24,032 nt of DNA from JAMXLO01 sp964427005 (lineage in GTDB: Bacteria > Pseudomonadota > Alphaproteobacteria > Acetobacterales > Acetobacteraceae), in assembly GCA_964427005.1 (NCBI GenBank), contig CAYRTL010000085.1:1-24032 (forward strand). The letters run 5' to 3'. The notes beneath the pieces are model-generated. The model saw nothing but the letters and a program-made list of their open reading frames with translations. It was not told the origin of the DNA and did not search any database. Of the stretch, positions 8,214 through 20,300 are shown in pieces. Numbering within the stretch: position 1 is the first letter of the stretch; every line of letters begins with the position of its first letter. The translations under genes and the position numbers were made by a program.

Positions 8214-11200
8214 TTATAGACCCGCGAGCTTCCTCAGCGAAACGTTGGCGTTCACTGCGGCACGCTCGCCACTTTCGCCGATAACCGCGAAAGGCGCCCA
8301 GAAGAAGGGATGCGCAATCTCGGCCGGCAGTCCCTTGCCGGCATCCGCAAGTACGGCGACCTGAGCATCTCGCAAGGCGCCCGCCACGCCGAGTGCCGGG
8401 TTCTCACGCATCCGTCGCAGCGTATCCGCCACCAGGAACGCGGCCACCTGGTCATTGACCGACCAATGCGTCACTGCCAGCGAGCGCGCGCCGGCATAGA
8501 AGAAGGCGCGCGCCAGTCCCGACAGGCTTTCGCCCGCCGTGGTTCCGCCAGGGCCGCCGGAGTTGCACGCCGACAGGATGACCAGTTCGGCGTCCAGATC
8601 CAGCCCGACCACCGAAGTCGCCGTGAGCAGCGCACCCGACGCGCTGGTGGCATTCGGCGGCGCCGAGGTGACGATGGCTGGCTCGCTTTGGCAGCGCAGT
8701 TCTGCGGGCAGCAGCGCGTGCGTCGAGAACTGCAGGATCCGATAGTCCTTCAGCCGCGTTTTCAGTACAGCGTCGGCCGTGAAAGCGGGACCCAGCAGTT
8801 CGTCGGAGGCATCCGCGCCCAGCAGTGCTCGGGCGGCGTCCAGCTCCTTGCGTGCGTAAGGCAACGGCGGAAGGCTCGCCAGCAGCCTGGCGCTGTCGCT
8901 ACAGCCCGAGCCGGCGAACGTCTTCTCCGCCTGCGCCAAGGTGACAGGGTGGAAATCGCCAAAGCCGAACCACGGACGTGTCGCGCGTGAGCCCGCCGCG
9001 ATCTTGCGAAGCGAGACGAAGTTGGACGGCGCTGGTACGTGCGCAAGGGTGAACTTGCGCACCAGCCACGGCGCTTCCGCCAGGTTGGCAGCATCGGTCG
9101 GACCCGTCAGCAGCACCTCGAAAGGCAGCGACAGCAGCGGACCGGCCGGTGCGACGACCAGCGACTTCACACCATCAAGCGAGCCGGCTACGCCGCCGAG
9201 TGTCATCTGATACAGCTTCTGCGCGTCCTCTACGTCGAATGGCGGAAGCGCATTCGTGGTGAGCTCGATGCCGGCTCGCACGCGGCGCACCAGTTCGGCA
9301 ATCTGCTTGATTCCGCCGTCGATCTTCGACACGGCAATCGTGCCGTTGCGCAACAGGAAAACCCAGCCGTCTTCTTCGCTGAGAGTGATCGCCGCGAACG
9401 CCTCGTTCGGATGGAGTGCCGCGAACACATCCTTCGCCGGAACCACCTGTTGCACGAGCTGTCCGTAATTCGGCGAAGCGGCCTGCAACGCCGCATCCGC
9501 ATCTGCCAGCGCCGTCTGCGCGTCAGCGATTTGCTTGTCGAGTTCGGCGCCAGTCGTCGCGTTTGGCGCGATTGCCGCGCCCTGGCGCTGCGCGTCCGCC
9601 AACTCGTCGCGCTTGCGATACAGGTCGGATAACCGTGACGAAGCGTCCTGACGACGCCGAATCGCCTCAGCGACCTTTGGGTCACGCGAGTTCTCAGAGA
9701 GACGTGCGGTGGCCTGCGCGATCTGCTGGCTGGTGATGCCGCCCTGTGCAAGCTGTGCCGCGGTGAACATCTCGGCCAGCAGGACTTGCCGCTGATCCTT
9801 CTGCCGTTCTGCCTCGCTCGCGTAGATATCGAGGCAGGACGCCATCAGCACCGGTGTCGTGCCGGCCTTCAACCCGGCCAGTGACTGTACCGCACTGCGA
9901 CAGATGGGCAACGCGGTGTCGGCCCTGCCCGCCTTCTGCAACTGACGCGCACGCAGCAGGTAGGTGTCCGCGAGCGGCTTCGAGCCCGGCAGCGATCGGT
10001 CGAAAGCCGCGGTCGATTGCACCAGGTCTTGCAAGGCCTGCTCGTCCTGGCCGCGCGCCGCCGCTGTGACACCGCTTGTGCGATAGAGACGCGCGTTCAA
10101 CAGTGGCCGCGAAAGGCCGTTGCCGCGTGCCAGATCAGTCGCCGACTTCAACATGGCGTCGGCCTCGTCGCCACGCCCCATGATGCGCAGCACGACGGCC
10201 CGGTTCCGGCGCGTTTCGATCAAGCCAAGTAGCGCGGACTGGGCATGAGGATCGGTGAGGAGATCCTGCGCCGGCATGAGATCAGCCAGGCGGGTCTGCC
10301 GTGTGCGAGCCGTCGCACTTGGCGGGCGCGCGCGGGCCGCCAGCGCATCGGCTGGGACTTCCGCGGCATAAGCTGTGTCGGCCTGGCTCAGCAGAGACAG
10401 TGCCTGCTCGAGCTGACCCTGGTTCATTGCATCGATGCCGCGGTAGTGCAGCAGGCGAGCGCGCGCGGTGCTGTCCGCCGCGCCGGGCGCCAACTTGCCG
10501 GCGTCGGCGAACAGCGCATCGGCTTCGGCATAGCGGCCTTCATCGGAAAGCTGCAGCGCGAGCGACATCAGCGCGATTGAGGTATTGGGATTGTCCTTGC
10601 CCAAGGCCTTCTGCTGAAGCGCGAGCGCCGCGCGGAACGCACTCTCCGCGGCGCCCGGGTTGTCCGCCAGATTCGCGCGTGTGCCGGCCGCCATCAGTGC
10701 GTCGAATTGCCCGACATCGCCGGAACTGAACGCCTTCGCCGCAAGCCTGCTCGCAAGCAACGCATCGGCGCCTGACGCCGATGGCGCCGCATCGGCGCGA
10801 ATCACGCCGGCCAGCACCCCGATGGAGCGCTCCATCATCTGCGCCGCAGGGAGTACGCTATCACCATACCAGATCGTGTTGTTGACCAGCGCCACCATGG
10901 CGACATGCGCCCAACCACCTACCAGGCGCGTGCACTGCATGAGCTCCGCGGGCTGGCCGCCAAGTATCGTCGTGGCGACGGGTTGGTCACATCGGAAACG
11001 ATTATCGATGCTGCTGCGCCAGGGACTGGCCGTGGCCAATTGCGGCAATTGCGCTGCACTGCCGGGTCCACCCGACCGCACGCGCGCACTCGGTTGCTGC
11101 CAAGTGCCGCAGAAAACGTCCGCGGACTGACCTGTTCCCTCCTGCTGCGTGCAGTCCTCGCCGACTGAGTTCTTGCCGATTGCGACCTGCGCGACCGGTT

Positions 11201-11315
11201 TGGCTGAGCCGGTCTGCGCGCCATGCACATAAGCATCGGCCGGCGGCTTCTCGCACGCCAGCAGCAGCAGCGGCGCGAGCAACGACAGGAAACGGACGCG
11301 AATGGTCTGGCGCAT
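8214..11315 (-). CDS. CHAT-domain (caspase-like) lipoprotein with TPR-like repeats
   Basis: A 1033-residue protein. The N-terminus is a lipoprotein signal with lipobox LLAC (Cys21), and +2 is Glu, compatible with outer-membrane sorting. A cysteine-containing N-terminal domain follows (EDCTQQ, VFCGTW, FRCDQP, MQCTRL), probably disulfide-bonded. Next come helical tetratricopeptide-like repeats (roughly residues 180-530) and a charged coiled-coil-like segment. A C-terminal CHAT domain opens with VVAPAGPLLSLPFEVLL. The protease dyad is intact: His866 in FSTHALL and Cys917 in LSACNSGG. CHAT domains are caspase/separase-like cysteine peptidases. The gene starts two bases after the giant exoprotein stop (TGA TC ATG), so the exoprotein or its secretion partner is the natural candidate substrate; this is inference. 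A TTG two codons upstream, overlapping that stop, is an alternative start. Confidence 0.92.
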   Translation of the reverse strand: MRQTIRVRFLSLLAPLLLLACEKPPADAYVHGAQTGSAKPVAQVAIGKNSVGEDCTQQEGTGQSADVFCGTWQQPSARVRSGGPGSAAQLPQLATASPWRSSIDNRFRCDQPVATTILGGQPAELMQCTRLVGGWAHVAMVALVNNTIWYGDSVLPAAQMMERSIGVLAGVIRADAAPSASGADALLASRLAAKAFSSGDVGQFDALMAAGTRANLADNPGAAESAFRAALALQQKALGKDNPNTSIALMSLALQLSDEGRYAEADALFADAGKLAPGAADSTARARLLHYRGIDAMNQGQLEQALSLLSQADTAYAAEVPADALAARARPPSATARTRQTRLADLMPAQDLLTDPHAQSALLGLIETRRNRAVVLRIMGRGDEADAMLKSATDLARGNGLSRPLLNARLYRTSGVTAAARGQDEQALQDLVQSTAAFDRSLPGSKPLADTYLLRARQLQKAGRADTALPICRSAVQSLAGLKAGTTPVLMASCLDIYASEAERQKDQRQVLLAEMFTAAQLAQGGITSQQIAQATARLSENSRDPKVAEAIRRRQDASSRLSDLYRKRDELADAQRQGAAIAPNATTGAELDKQIADAQTALADADAALQAASPNYGQLVQQVVPAKDVFAALHPNEAFAAITLSEEDGWVFLLRNGTIAVSKIDGGIKQIAELVRRVRAGIELTTNALPPFDVEDAQKLYQMTLGGVAGSLDGVKSLVVAPAGPLLSLPFEVLLTGPTDAANLAEAPWLVRKFTLAHVPAPSNFVSLRKIAAGSRATRPWFGFGDFHPVTLAQAEKTFAGSGCSDSARLLASLPPLPYARKELDAARALLGADASDELLGPAFTADAVLKTRLKDYRILQFSTHALLPAELRCQSEPAIVTSAPPNATSASGALLTATSVVGLDLDAELVILSACNSGGPGGTTAGESLSGLARAFFYAGARSLAVTHWSVNDQVAAFLVADTLRRMRENPALGVAGALRDAQVAVLADAGKGLPAEIAHPFFWAPFAVIGESGERAAVNANVSLRKLAGL

Positions 11316-11317
11316 GA

Positions 11318-14300
11318 TCAATAGTCCCGATCAGAAACGATAGGCAGCAGCAAGTCATCTTCATCATTCGGGTTGAACACGCTCCCGAAGTAGATGTCGT
11401 TCAGCGGACTAGCGGTCGGCAGTCCCTGAGTCGGCAGCAGCACGCAGTTCACCGAATGGATCGCACATGAGTTGAAGCGAAAATTCGAGTTCGGGTTTGG
11501 TTGGATGCCAGCCGCACCCGCTGCCGCGGAGCCGCTTAGAGCGTTCAGGCTGCCGAACAGGTCGCTGCTGCCGCCGGTCGCATTCGCGCGGATCACGTCG
11601 AGGTTCTTGACGTTCACCTGCCCGGTAGCGCGACCGCTTTCCAGCGACAGGATGAGCCAGGTATCGGGTCCCGACAGGCCGCCTGCTGAATCAAATGCGA
11701 TGTTGGCGCCGCCTAGTGCATTGATGCGCAGGACACTCGGGCCGCCACCCAAGCCCACGACAGTACTGTTCCCTTGCTGAGTGAAACCTTTAGCGGTGGT
11801 CAGGAAGATTCCCCGGCTATCCGTATCAGGCGGAAATACCGTGACGATACCTTGCGGTCGCGAGGTGCCACTGGTGGTAATCACGGCTCCATCGGCCAAG
11901 CTGATTGCATTGGCCCCGGCGTCGATGAAGATCGAGGGCGCAGTGACAGGTCCGCGTATTATGAGATCGGTGCTGTCATGCAGCGCAAGCGTCTGGCCGC
12001 TGGTGAAGCTGCCGAGTTGGGCAATCCGGTTACTGCCATTACCAATCAGCGTAGCGTTGCCGAACGCATTGCCGTTCAGCACATCGGCTACGATCGTGCC
12101 CTGCTCCAGGATTGCACCATTGGTCGTCACAAGATTCACGCTGTTGGTATCCCGAACAAGTCCATCGATCACGATGTCGTTTTTCGTCGTGACACTGACT
12201 GTGTTCGCGATGAGTGCACCACCAGGACTGACTGTCATGCCACCGGCATCGCTGATAGTGGCGAACGTACCGCCATTGACGATTCCATTGATGGTCAGGC
12301 TTGTTGCATCAGCGAGTGTCAGACCATTCGCCGTGAAGCTTCCTAGCGTGACGATCTGGTTCGCGCCATTGCTGAACGTCGCCGTACCGCTCGCGCCGCC
12401 AGACAACGTGCCTGTCGTCAGGATGCCGGTATCGTTGATGGTGCCGGTAGCTGTCAGCGCGACCGCTGTTGCGTTGACTACACCGCCGATGGTCAGGTTG
12501 CCTTGGTCGAACACGGTTACACTCGGCCCACCGCTCAAGCTGCCGCTCACAGTCAGGTTCGCACCATCGTTCAAAGTGAAGCCGAAAGCAGTGAAGCCGG
12601 TCACCGTTCCGATATTGTTGCTGGTGGACGTTGCGCCGGCGAAGTTCGCCGATGACGTCGCGCTGCCTGACAGAGTGCCCGCGATGAGCGTGCCGGTTTC
12701 GTTGATCGCGCCAGCGTTCGCCACGAGGCTGGTAGAGCCAGACCCGCCGTCACTCACCAGACCCGAGATGCCGATTCCCGCCGCAGTGATACCAACGGGG
12801 ATTGCCGTCGTTCCATTGGCAGGCATGATCGTGCCGGGGATCAGCACCGTTCCCGAGTCCAGGATCGACACGCTTGAGCCAGCGGTCAGCAACCCCGCCA
12901 CAATCAGGTTCACACTGTCCTGCAAGGCGAAACTGGAGGCCGAGAAGCTACCCAGTGTGCCAATCTGATTGCTGATCCTGGCGAGGTTCGTCGCCTGCAA
13001 AGCGCTTCCATTCTTAGCGCTGCCGGACAGCGTGCCTGAAATCAGCGTGCCAGTCTCGCCGATCGTACCGGCGTTCGCGACGAGGCTGGTTGTGCCCGCA
13101 CCACCGTCGCTAACGAGGCCGGCGACGTTCAAGGTTGCTCCGGTGAGCACGACAGCAATGCTGTTCGTGCCGCTTGGCGGCGCAATTGTGCCGGTTACCA
13201 GTAGCGAGCCGGGGTCGACAATCGTCGCGCTCTTCCCGGCGGTGAGCACGCCACTTATGTTCAGAGCTACGCTGTCATTCAATGCGAACTCTGTCGCAGT
13301 GAAGTTGCCGAGATTGCTTACCGCGTTGCTACCAGAGCCGAGTAGCGATGCCGAGGTGACGGCGCTGCCGGTCAGTGTGCCGGTAATCAGCGTACCGTTC
13401 TCGGTGATCGCTCCACCATTTGCGACAAGGTTGAGTGTGCCCGCGCCGCTGCCGCTATTCACCAGCCCCGAAATGCCGATGGCCGCGGCAGTGAGGCCAA
13501 CGGAAATCGGTCCGATAACGTTCCCGAGAGTACCGCTGATCGTCAGTGACCCGGTATCGACAATTGTCGCGCTGGTTCCGGCGCTGACAGGACCGGTGAC
13601 GTTCAGGTTGGCGCCATCGTTCAGCGTCAAGCTGGATGCGAGGAAGGGGCCAAGGTTCGCGACCTGATTGGCGAAGCCAGTGCCCAGAAGGTTCGCGGCC
13701 TGTAAGCTCGCGCCCGCTGCCGCCGTACCACTCAGCGTGCCGGATATCAAAGTGCCGGTTTCGCCGATCGTGTCACCGTTCGTTATGAGGTTCGTGGTGC
13801 CTGCACCGCCATCGCTGACGACACCAGGTATGTTGATCGTCGCCGCGGTCAGCCCAACGGCAATCGCAGTGTTGCCCGACGGCGGAGCTATCGTGCCGCT
13901 CACCAAGAGCGAGCCCACATCGTCAATTGCCACGCCGCTCGATGCAGTCAGGGGGCCAGCTACGTTCAGACTGACTCCGTCATTCAGCGAGAACTGCGTC
14001 GCAGAGAAGCTGCCCAGCGTGCCGACCTGATTGCTGAACGAAGATCCCAGCAGAGACGCGGCACCAGCCGCGCTTCCGGTCAGTGTGCCGGTGATCAGCG
14101 TTCCGGTCTCGCCGATCGTGCCGCTTGTTGCGATGAGAGTCGTGGAGCCTGCCGCACCAGCATTCACCAGCCCCGGTATGTCGATAGAAGCTGCCTTGAT
14201 CGATGCGCTGCTGGTGACGTTCATAGGTCCCGTTACGTTCAGACCCGTCGAGTCGTTCAGTGAGAACGTGGAAGCCGAGAAGCTGCCGAGTGTCGCAATC

Positions 14301-17300
14301 TGATTAGCTGTGCCGGTCAGGCTGGCTGCCTGTGGCCCTGCACCGTTCGAAGCGCTGCCGCTGAGCGTTCCCGCGATCAGCGTCCCCGTTTCATTGATGG
14401 TACCTGCATTGGCAACCAGACTGGTTGTCCCAGAGCCGCCATCGCTCACGAGACCAGGAATTGCGATATTGGACGCGGTAAGACTTACAGCGCTCGTGGC
14501 CACAAGGCTGTTGGACACGGTCAACAGACCGGCGTCCGTGACAGTGATTGTGCTCGCGGTCAGCTTCCCTGACACGTTCAGATCGACGGAATCGTTCAGG
14601 ATGAATGTGCCGCCGCCGTTAATCGCGAACGAGCCGATGTTGTCGATCTTGTTCGAAGTGCTCGGGAGGGCGACGTTGCCGCTGACCCCATTGGGGCTCT
14701 GCAAGATCCCGGCGACGATCACAGCCGTGGATGCCTCGGTCACCCCGCCGCCGGCCGTTGTCAGATCGACCACCGCGCCGGTATTACCCAATGACGCGTT
14801 GCCGTTGAGCGCAATGCCGTTCACTCCGCCGTTCACCTCGATCGTCGCGCCGGTAACGACAGCACCACCATTCAACCGAACGCCCGCGGCCAGGTTGGAC
14901 CCGTCGAGGTCCACAGTGCCGGTCGCGCCGATACTACCGGTCACCATCAGCGCGCCGGCACCGCTGACGATGAACACGTTGTCGGCGGTCACCGGGCCGC
15001 TCACGCCAAGCGTACCTACGCGCCCGCTATCCCCGATCAGGAAATCGCCAGTGCCAGCCTTGACCTTGATGATGCCCAGATTGGCGATATTGTTAGCACC
15101 GCGCGACAGATCGAACGTGCCAACCACCGTTCCGGGGCTTTGCAGCGTACCGGCGGTTACTGTTGCGGTGGCTGCCTCGGTGACGCCGCCACCAGCCGTC
15201 GTCAGATCGACCACCGCACCGGTATTGCCAAGCGACGCATTGCCGTTGAGCGCGATGCCGTTAACACCACCGTTCACATCGATTGTCGCACCGGTGACGG
15301 CAGCGCCGCCGTTCAACTGCACACCCGCGGCCAGGTTGGAGCCGTCGAGATCGACGGTGCCAGTCGCGCCGATGCTGCCGGTCACGATCAGCGCACCCGC
15401 GCCGCTGACGATGAACACATCATCCGCAGTCACCGGACCGGACACGCCTAGCGTTCCGACGCGGCCGGTATCGGTGAGGCTGAAGTCACCGCCTGATACC
15501 GCGACGCTGCCCAGGTTCGCGACGTTGTTGCTGCCGAGCGACAGGTTGAACAGGCCGACCACCGTTCCGGGACTCTGCAACGTGCCGGCTGTGACCACGC
15601 CACCCGCGACCTCGCTGACGCCGCCACCCGTGGTGCTGAAATCCACGATGCCGCTCGGGCTGTTGATGTTGCCAGTGCTGGTCAACGCAATGCCGCCAGC
15701 GCCGGACGCGATTACCACCTCGGCCGTGCCAGCGATGGTGCCGTTGATCGTGATCGTCGGCGCGTTCTTGATGCTGACGGTGGCGCCATTCACCGGGCCG
15801 TTGACTGTCAGGTCGCCGCTCAGCCCGCCGTCGTTGAGGATGAAGTCGCCTGCGCCCAGGCCGAAGCTGCCGACTGTCGCGATCACATTGGCCTTGGTCA
15901 GGCTTACGGTAGTCCCCGCCTGACCGACCAGGCTGGCGGCCGTAATGGAGCCACCCGTCTGGGTGATGCCACCCGACGTATCCAGTTCCAGAGTGGTCAA
16001 CGTTGTTCCGAAGTCCGCGCTGACCACGATCGAGCCCGCAGTTATCGTCGGCGAACTGCTGCCCGGCAGCGTGACCGCGCCGATACGCACATCATTCGGA
16101 ATGCCGCTCAACGACGAAAGCGTCTGCGTGGAGCCGACAGTATCAGGCGCCCATTCGAACGTCGCGCTGATGACCGTGCCGGAGTTGGTGAACGCGCCAG
16201 CCTGGAAGCTCGCCAGCGTGCCGGCCGATACCGTCGCACCAGAAGCAACAGCGATACCGCCAGGGTCGGTGCTCACCAAATAGACCCGTCCGGGTGCACT
16301 GACGCTCCCGCTGATGACGAGTTGCGGATCGTCCGCCAGGTCAAAGTGACTGCTGCCGCCGGTGACCGCGAAATTGCCCAGCGTTCCGATGGAATTCAAC
16401 GGGCTCAGCAGATCGGCGTTGCCGACGAAAGTACCGGTGCTTTCCAGCGTGCCGGCCGTGATCGTCGCGGTTGATGCCTCAATGGCGCCGCCCCGCGAAT
16501 TCAGATCAACCACCGCGCCAGCATTCCCGAGTGACGCGTTGCCGTTCATCGCAATTCCGATGCTGCCGCCGTCCAGCTTTATCGTCGCGCCGGTGACGAC
16601 GGCGCCGCTGTTCAGAGCAATGCCTGCGGTTGGATTTGACCCGTCGAGCGAAACCGTGCCGGTCGCGCCGATGCTGCCGGTGACCAGTACCGCGCCGGTG
16701 CCACCGGTGATGCTGACGTTCGTCGCCGTCACAGGTCCGCTGACGCCCAGCGTGCCGGCGCGACCAGTATCGTCGAGACTGAACGCGCCGCCGGTGACAG
16801 CGATGCTGCCGAGGTTTGCAATGTTGTTGCTGCTGGCGCTCAGATCAAAGGAACCGGAAACACCGATGCTGCTCTGCAACGTGCTCGCGGTAACGATGCC
16901 TCCAGCCGCCTCGGTTACTCTGCCGCCGGTCGTGCCGAAGTCGACGATGGCTCCGGTACGGCCGACCCTGGCGTTGCTGGTCAACGCGATGCCACCGGCG
17001 CCGGATTGGATAAGCACGGCCCCCGCAGCGTCGATGCTGCCGTCGATGCTGATCGTAGGCGCGTTGCGTATTGTGATGTTGGTGCCGGTGACCGGACCGC
17101 TCACCGTGAGGTTGAGGACGCCTCCACCGCCATCGTTAAGAGCAAAGGCACCGCTGCTGACGCTGAATGAACCGAGCGTGTCGATGGAATTGGCATTGAC
17201 GTCGAGCTTGACGTCACTGACGCTGGCGCCTGTCAACGTACCTGCCGTCAGGATCGCGCCGGCCGTTTGTCCGATAGCTCCAAGGCTGTCGAGTTCCAGC

Positions 17301-20300
17301 ACGAGACTTCCAGTGCCGAAGTTCGCGCCGACTGAAATTGACCCAGCCGTCGTCTTAAGCCCGCTACTGGGCACGGTAACAGCGCCAATGCGCAGGTTGC
17401 CGGTGATGAATGTCGCGTCGCTCAGCACGAGGCCGCTGCCACTGCCGAGCGATTCCGTGGTGCCGGACGTCAGCGGAGCGAGCTCGACCGTCGTCCCCGT
17501 AAGCGAGCCTGACGTGCGAGTGAATTTGTCCGTCTGCAGACCCAGGATGCCGCCTGCGGTAATGACGCCCTGCAGCGTTTCACTCGGCGCGGCAATATAG
17601 ATGTTCGCGCTCGCGGTGTTGCCTGACAGAATGACCGAGGCGGAGTCGACAACCTGTATGTCGCCGGCTGTCGCGTTCAGAGCGATGGCGCTGAAATCGT
17701 TGCCGCTGTTGAGCAGTGTGAAGCTGGCAGCCTTGCCCTGCAATTTGCTGTTGCCGGTCAGCTTCGCGGTCTGGGTCACCGCACCGGTCGCGTCGAGCGT
17801 TACGGTCGAAACGCCGGCGGTGTCGAAGCCGGTACCGGCGACGTTAATGGAACCGGCTGTTGTCGTCTGCGAACCGCCAGGAACTGACACGGCGCCGAAG
17901 ATGAAATTGCCCGTCTTAAAGCCCGACTGTGAGATCAGCGACAACCCGCCGACATCTCCTAACGTCATCGCCAGGTTCGATGTATTGGGCGCCATTTCGA
18001 CCGTGGCGGCAGCGACACTGCCGTTGTTCGTAAACGCATCGGCTTGCAACGAGACGAGACCGCTGCCGGAGTCGGCTTTCAATGCTCCGCCCGAGCCGAT
18101 CGTGATGCCGCCGCTGTTGGACGATTGCAGATAAAGCTGCGTAGAAGCACCCGATACCGCAACGGTGCCGATCACGTTCAGCGCGCTCGCATCCTTGAGT
18201 GCGAAGTTGACGCCTGGACTGATGGCAATGCTGCCTAGGTTGTCGATCGCGTTGGCTGTGCCGAACAGCTGGACGTCGCCGCTGATGCCGCTGGTGGCCG
18301 CCAGCGTCCCGGCAATGATGACGCTGCTCGCGGGTTCGCTGATCGTGCCGGCCGAATTGATGTCGACCGTGCCACCGCTCTGACCAATCGTGGCATTCCC
18401 AGTGAACGCGATGCCGGTGCTGCCCGCATTCAGCTTGACGGTCGGACCGGTGACGACAGCGCCGGCGGCAAGATCGATCTCGACAGAATTGAGCGACACG
18501 GTCGCAGCGGCACCGATGCTGCCGGTGACGTTGAGCGCCGGCGAACCACTGAGCGTGACATTGTTGGTGATCGAGGTCAGCGGCCCCGACACGGTGAACG
18601 TCCCGGCAAGCCCGCCATCCGTCATCAGGAAGGTGCCCGACTTGGCCGTGAAGCTGCCGATGTTGGAAACAGCATTGGCGGCGTTTAGGTTCGCCGATGC
18701 GGCCGTGCCGCTTAGCGTTGCTACATTGATGATCGGCGAACCGGCAGCTTCTGTAATGGCACCCGTGGTGTTGAGCACAACCGAGAGGTTGTTGCCGTCG
18801 AACGTCGCTACGGTGGCTATCGAAGTGGCTGTGGGCGTGGACCCTGAGCCGGCGACGGTGACGTCGCCGATTTCCGCTGTCGTGGTTCCGACACCGACCA
18901 GCTTCGGCAGGTTGCCACCAGCGCCCAGAGTGAGCGCTCCAGGCGTGTCGAGACCGTATTCGAACGTGCCGCCGGTGATCTTGCCACCGGCAGTGATGTT
19001 CAGGACGTTCGCCTGGAAGGACGCAAGCTTGTTGGCACCGGCGGCAACCTTTCCTGCGGCGCCGATGGTGATGCCGAGTAAGTTGGAGTCTTCGATATAA
19101 ACATTGCCCGATGCGCTGATCGTGTTGCCGACGGTCAGAGCCCTGGTGTCGGTCAGGAAAAAGTCGCCGGTCGTGGTGAACTTGCCGGTATTCACCACCT
19201 GGTTTGGGCCGAGCAGGCTGGCGTTGCCGGTCACCCCGCTGGTGCTTTGCAGCGTCGTAGCGACGATGGTGGCAGTGCTCGCCTCGATGACATTGCCGCC
19301 GGTGGTGTTCAGGTCAACGGCCGCGCCCCCAACTCCGAGAAGGGCGCTGCCATTCAGCGCGATGCCGGTGGAACCTGTCAGGGTGATCGTCGGGGCCTCG
19401 ACATCGGCGGTGGTTTCGAGCGCGATGCTGCCACCATCCAGAGTGATCGCCGTCGTGCCAGTGATCTTGCCGGTCACGTCGATCGCTGTGCCGCCGGTTG
19501 TCGTCAGCTTGACATTGGTGCCGCTGAGCGGCCCGGCCACTGTCAAGGACGCGCTGTTCTTCAGGCTGAAATCACCGGCCGTCGCGTTAAAGCTGCCAAT
19601 CGTGCCGACATTGTTCAGGCTGCTCGCCGTTGCATCCAGCGAGGTGCTGGTGCCGGTCAGCAGTGACGTGAGAATCTGCGCGGCGGAGTCTTCCGTGATC
19701 GCACCGCTAGACTTCAGGGTCAGCGTGCCGCCCACCGACGTCTGATCTGTGCCGGTCAACGTGAACCCGCTAGTGTCAACGAAGTTGATGTTCCCCGTGG
19801 CACCGGCGGGCTGAACGGTCGTGGTGCGCTTTTGGACGCTCAACGTCACGTTGCCCGTTATGGCATTGGCAGCTCGGTCGAGTGTTATCGGAGCGCCGGC
19901 ATCAGCCTGGGTCGTCGCGGCCAGGTTCGTTGCGGAAATCTTGCCGCCTGGCTGGGTGATTGATCCTCCGGCCGTCAGGCTCACGTCGGTGCCCGCCGTG
20001 AGGTCGCCGTTAAGGGTCAGATCCGACCCGACCCCAAACGTCTTCAGGACGATCTTTCCCGCCGAACCGATAGCTCCCGATGTGCCAAGCTTGAGGTCCG
20101 AGCCCGCACTCAGTGTCGTCAGAGAGACATCCCCGCCTGCAACCAGGGTGCCGCCGAGCGTGAGCGCACTGCTATTTACCAGCGAGAACGCCCCGGTCGA
20201 CATGGCGGCAAGCGTGCCGACCGAGTTGCTGTTGTTCATCAGGGTCACGGCGCCGGTGATGCCGCCAGTGCTTTGCAGCGTGCCCGCGCCGATGATGCCA

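Noticed and set aside
12390..15568. CRISPR array or insertion-sequence repeats
   Set aside because: The repeats are long, in frame, diverged and coding; no short identical direct repeats with unique spacers, and no transposase or terminal inverted repeats were seen.
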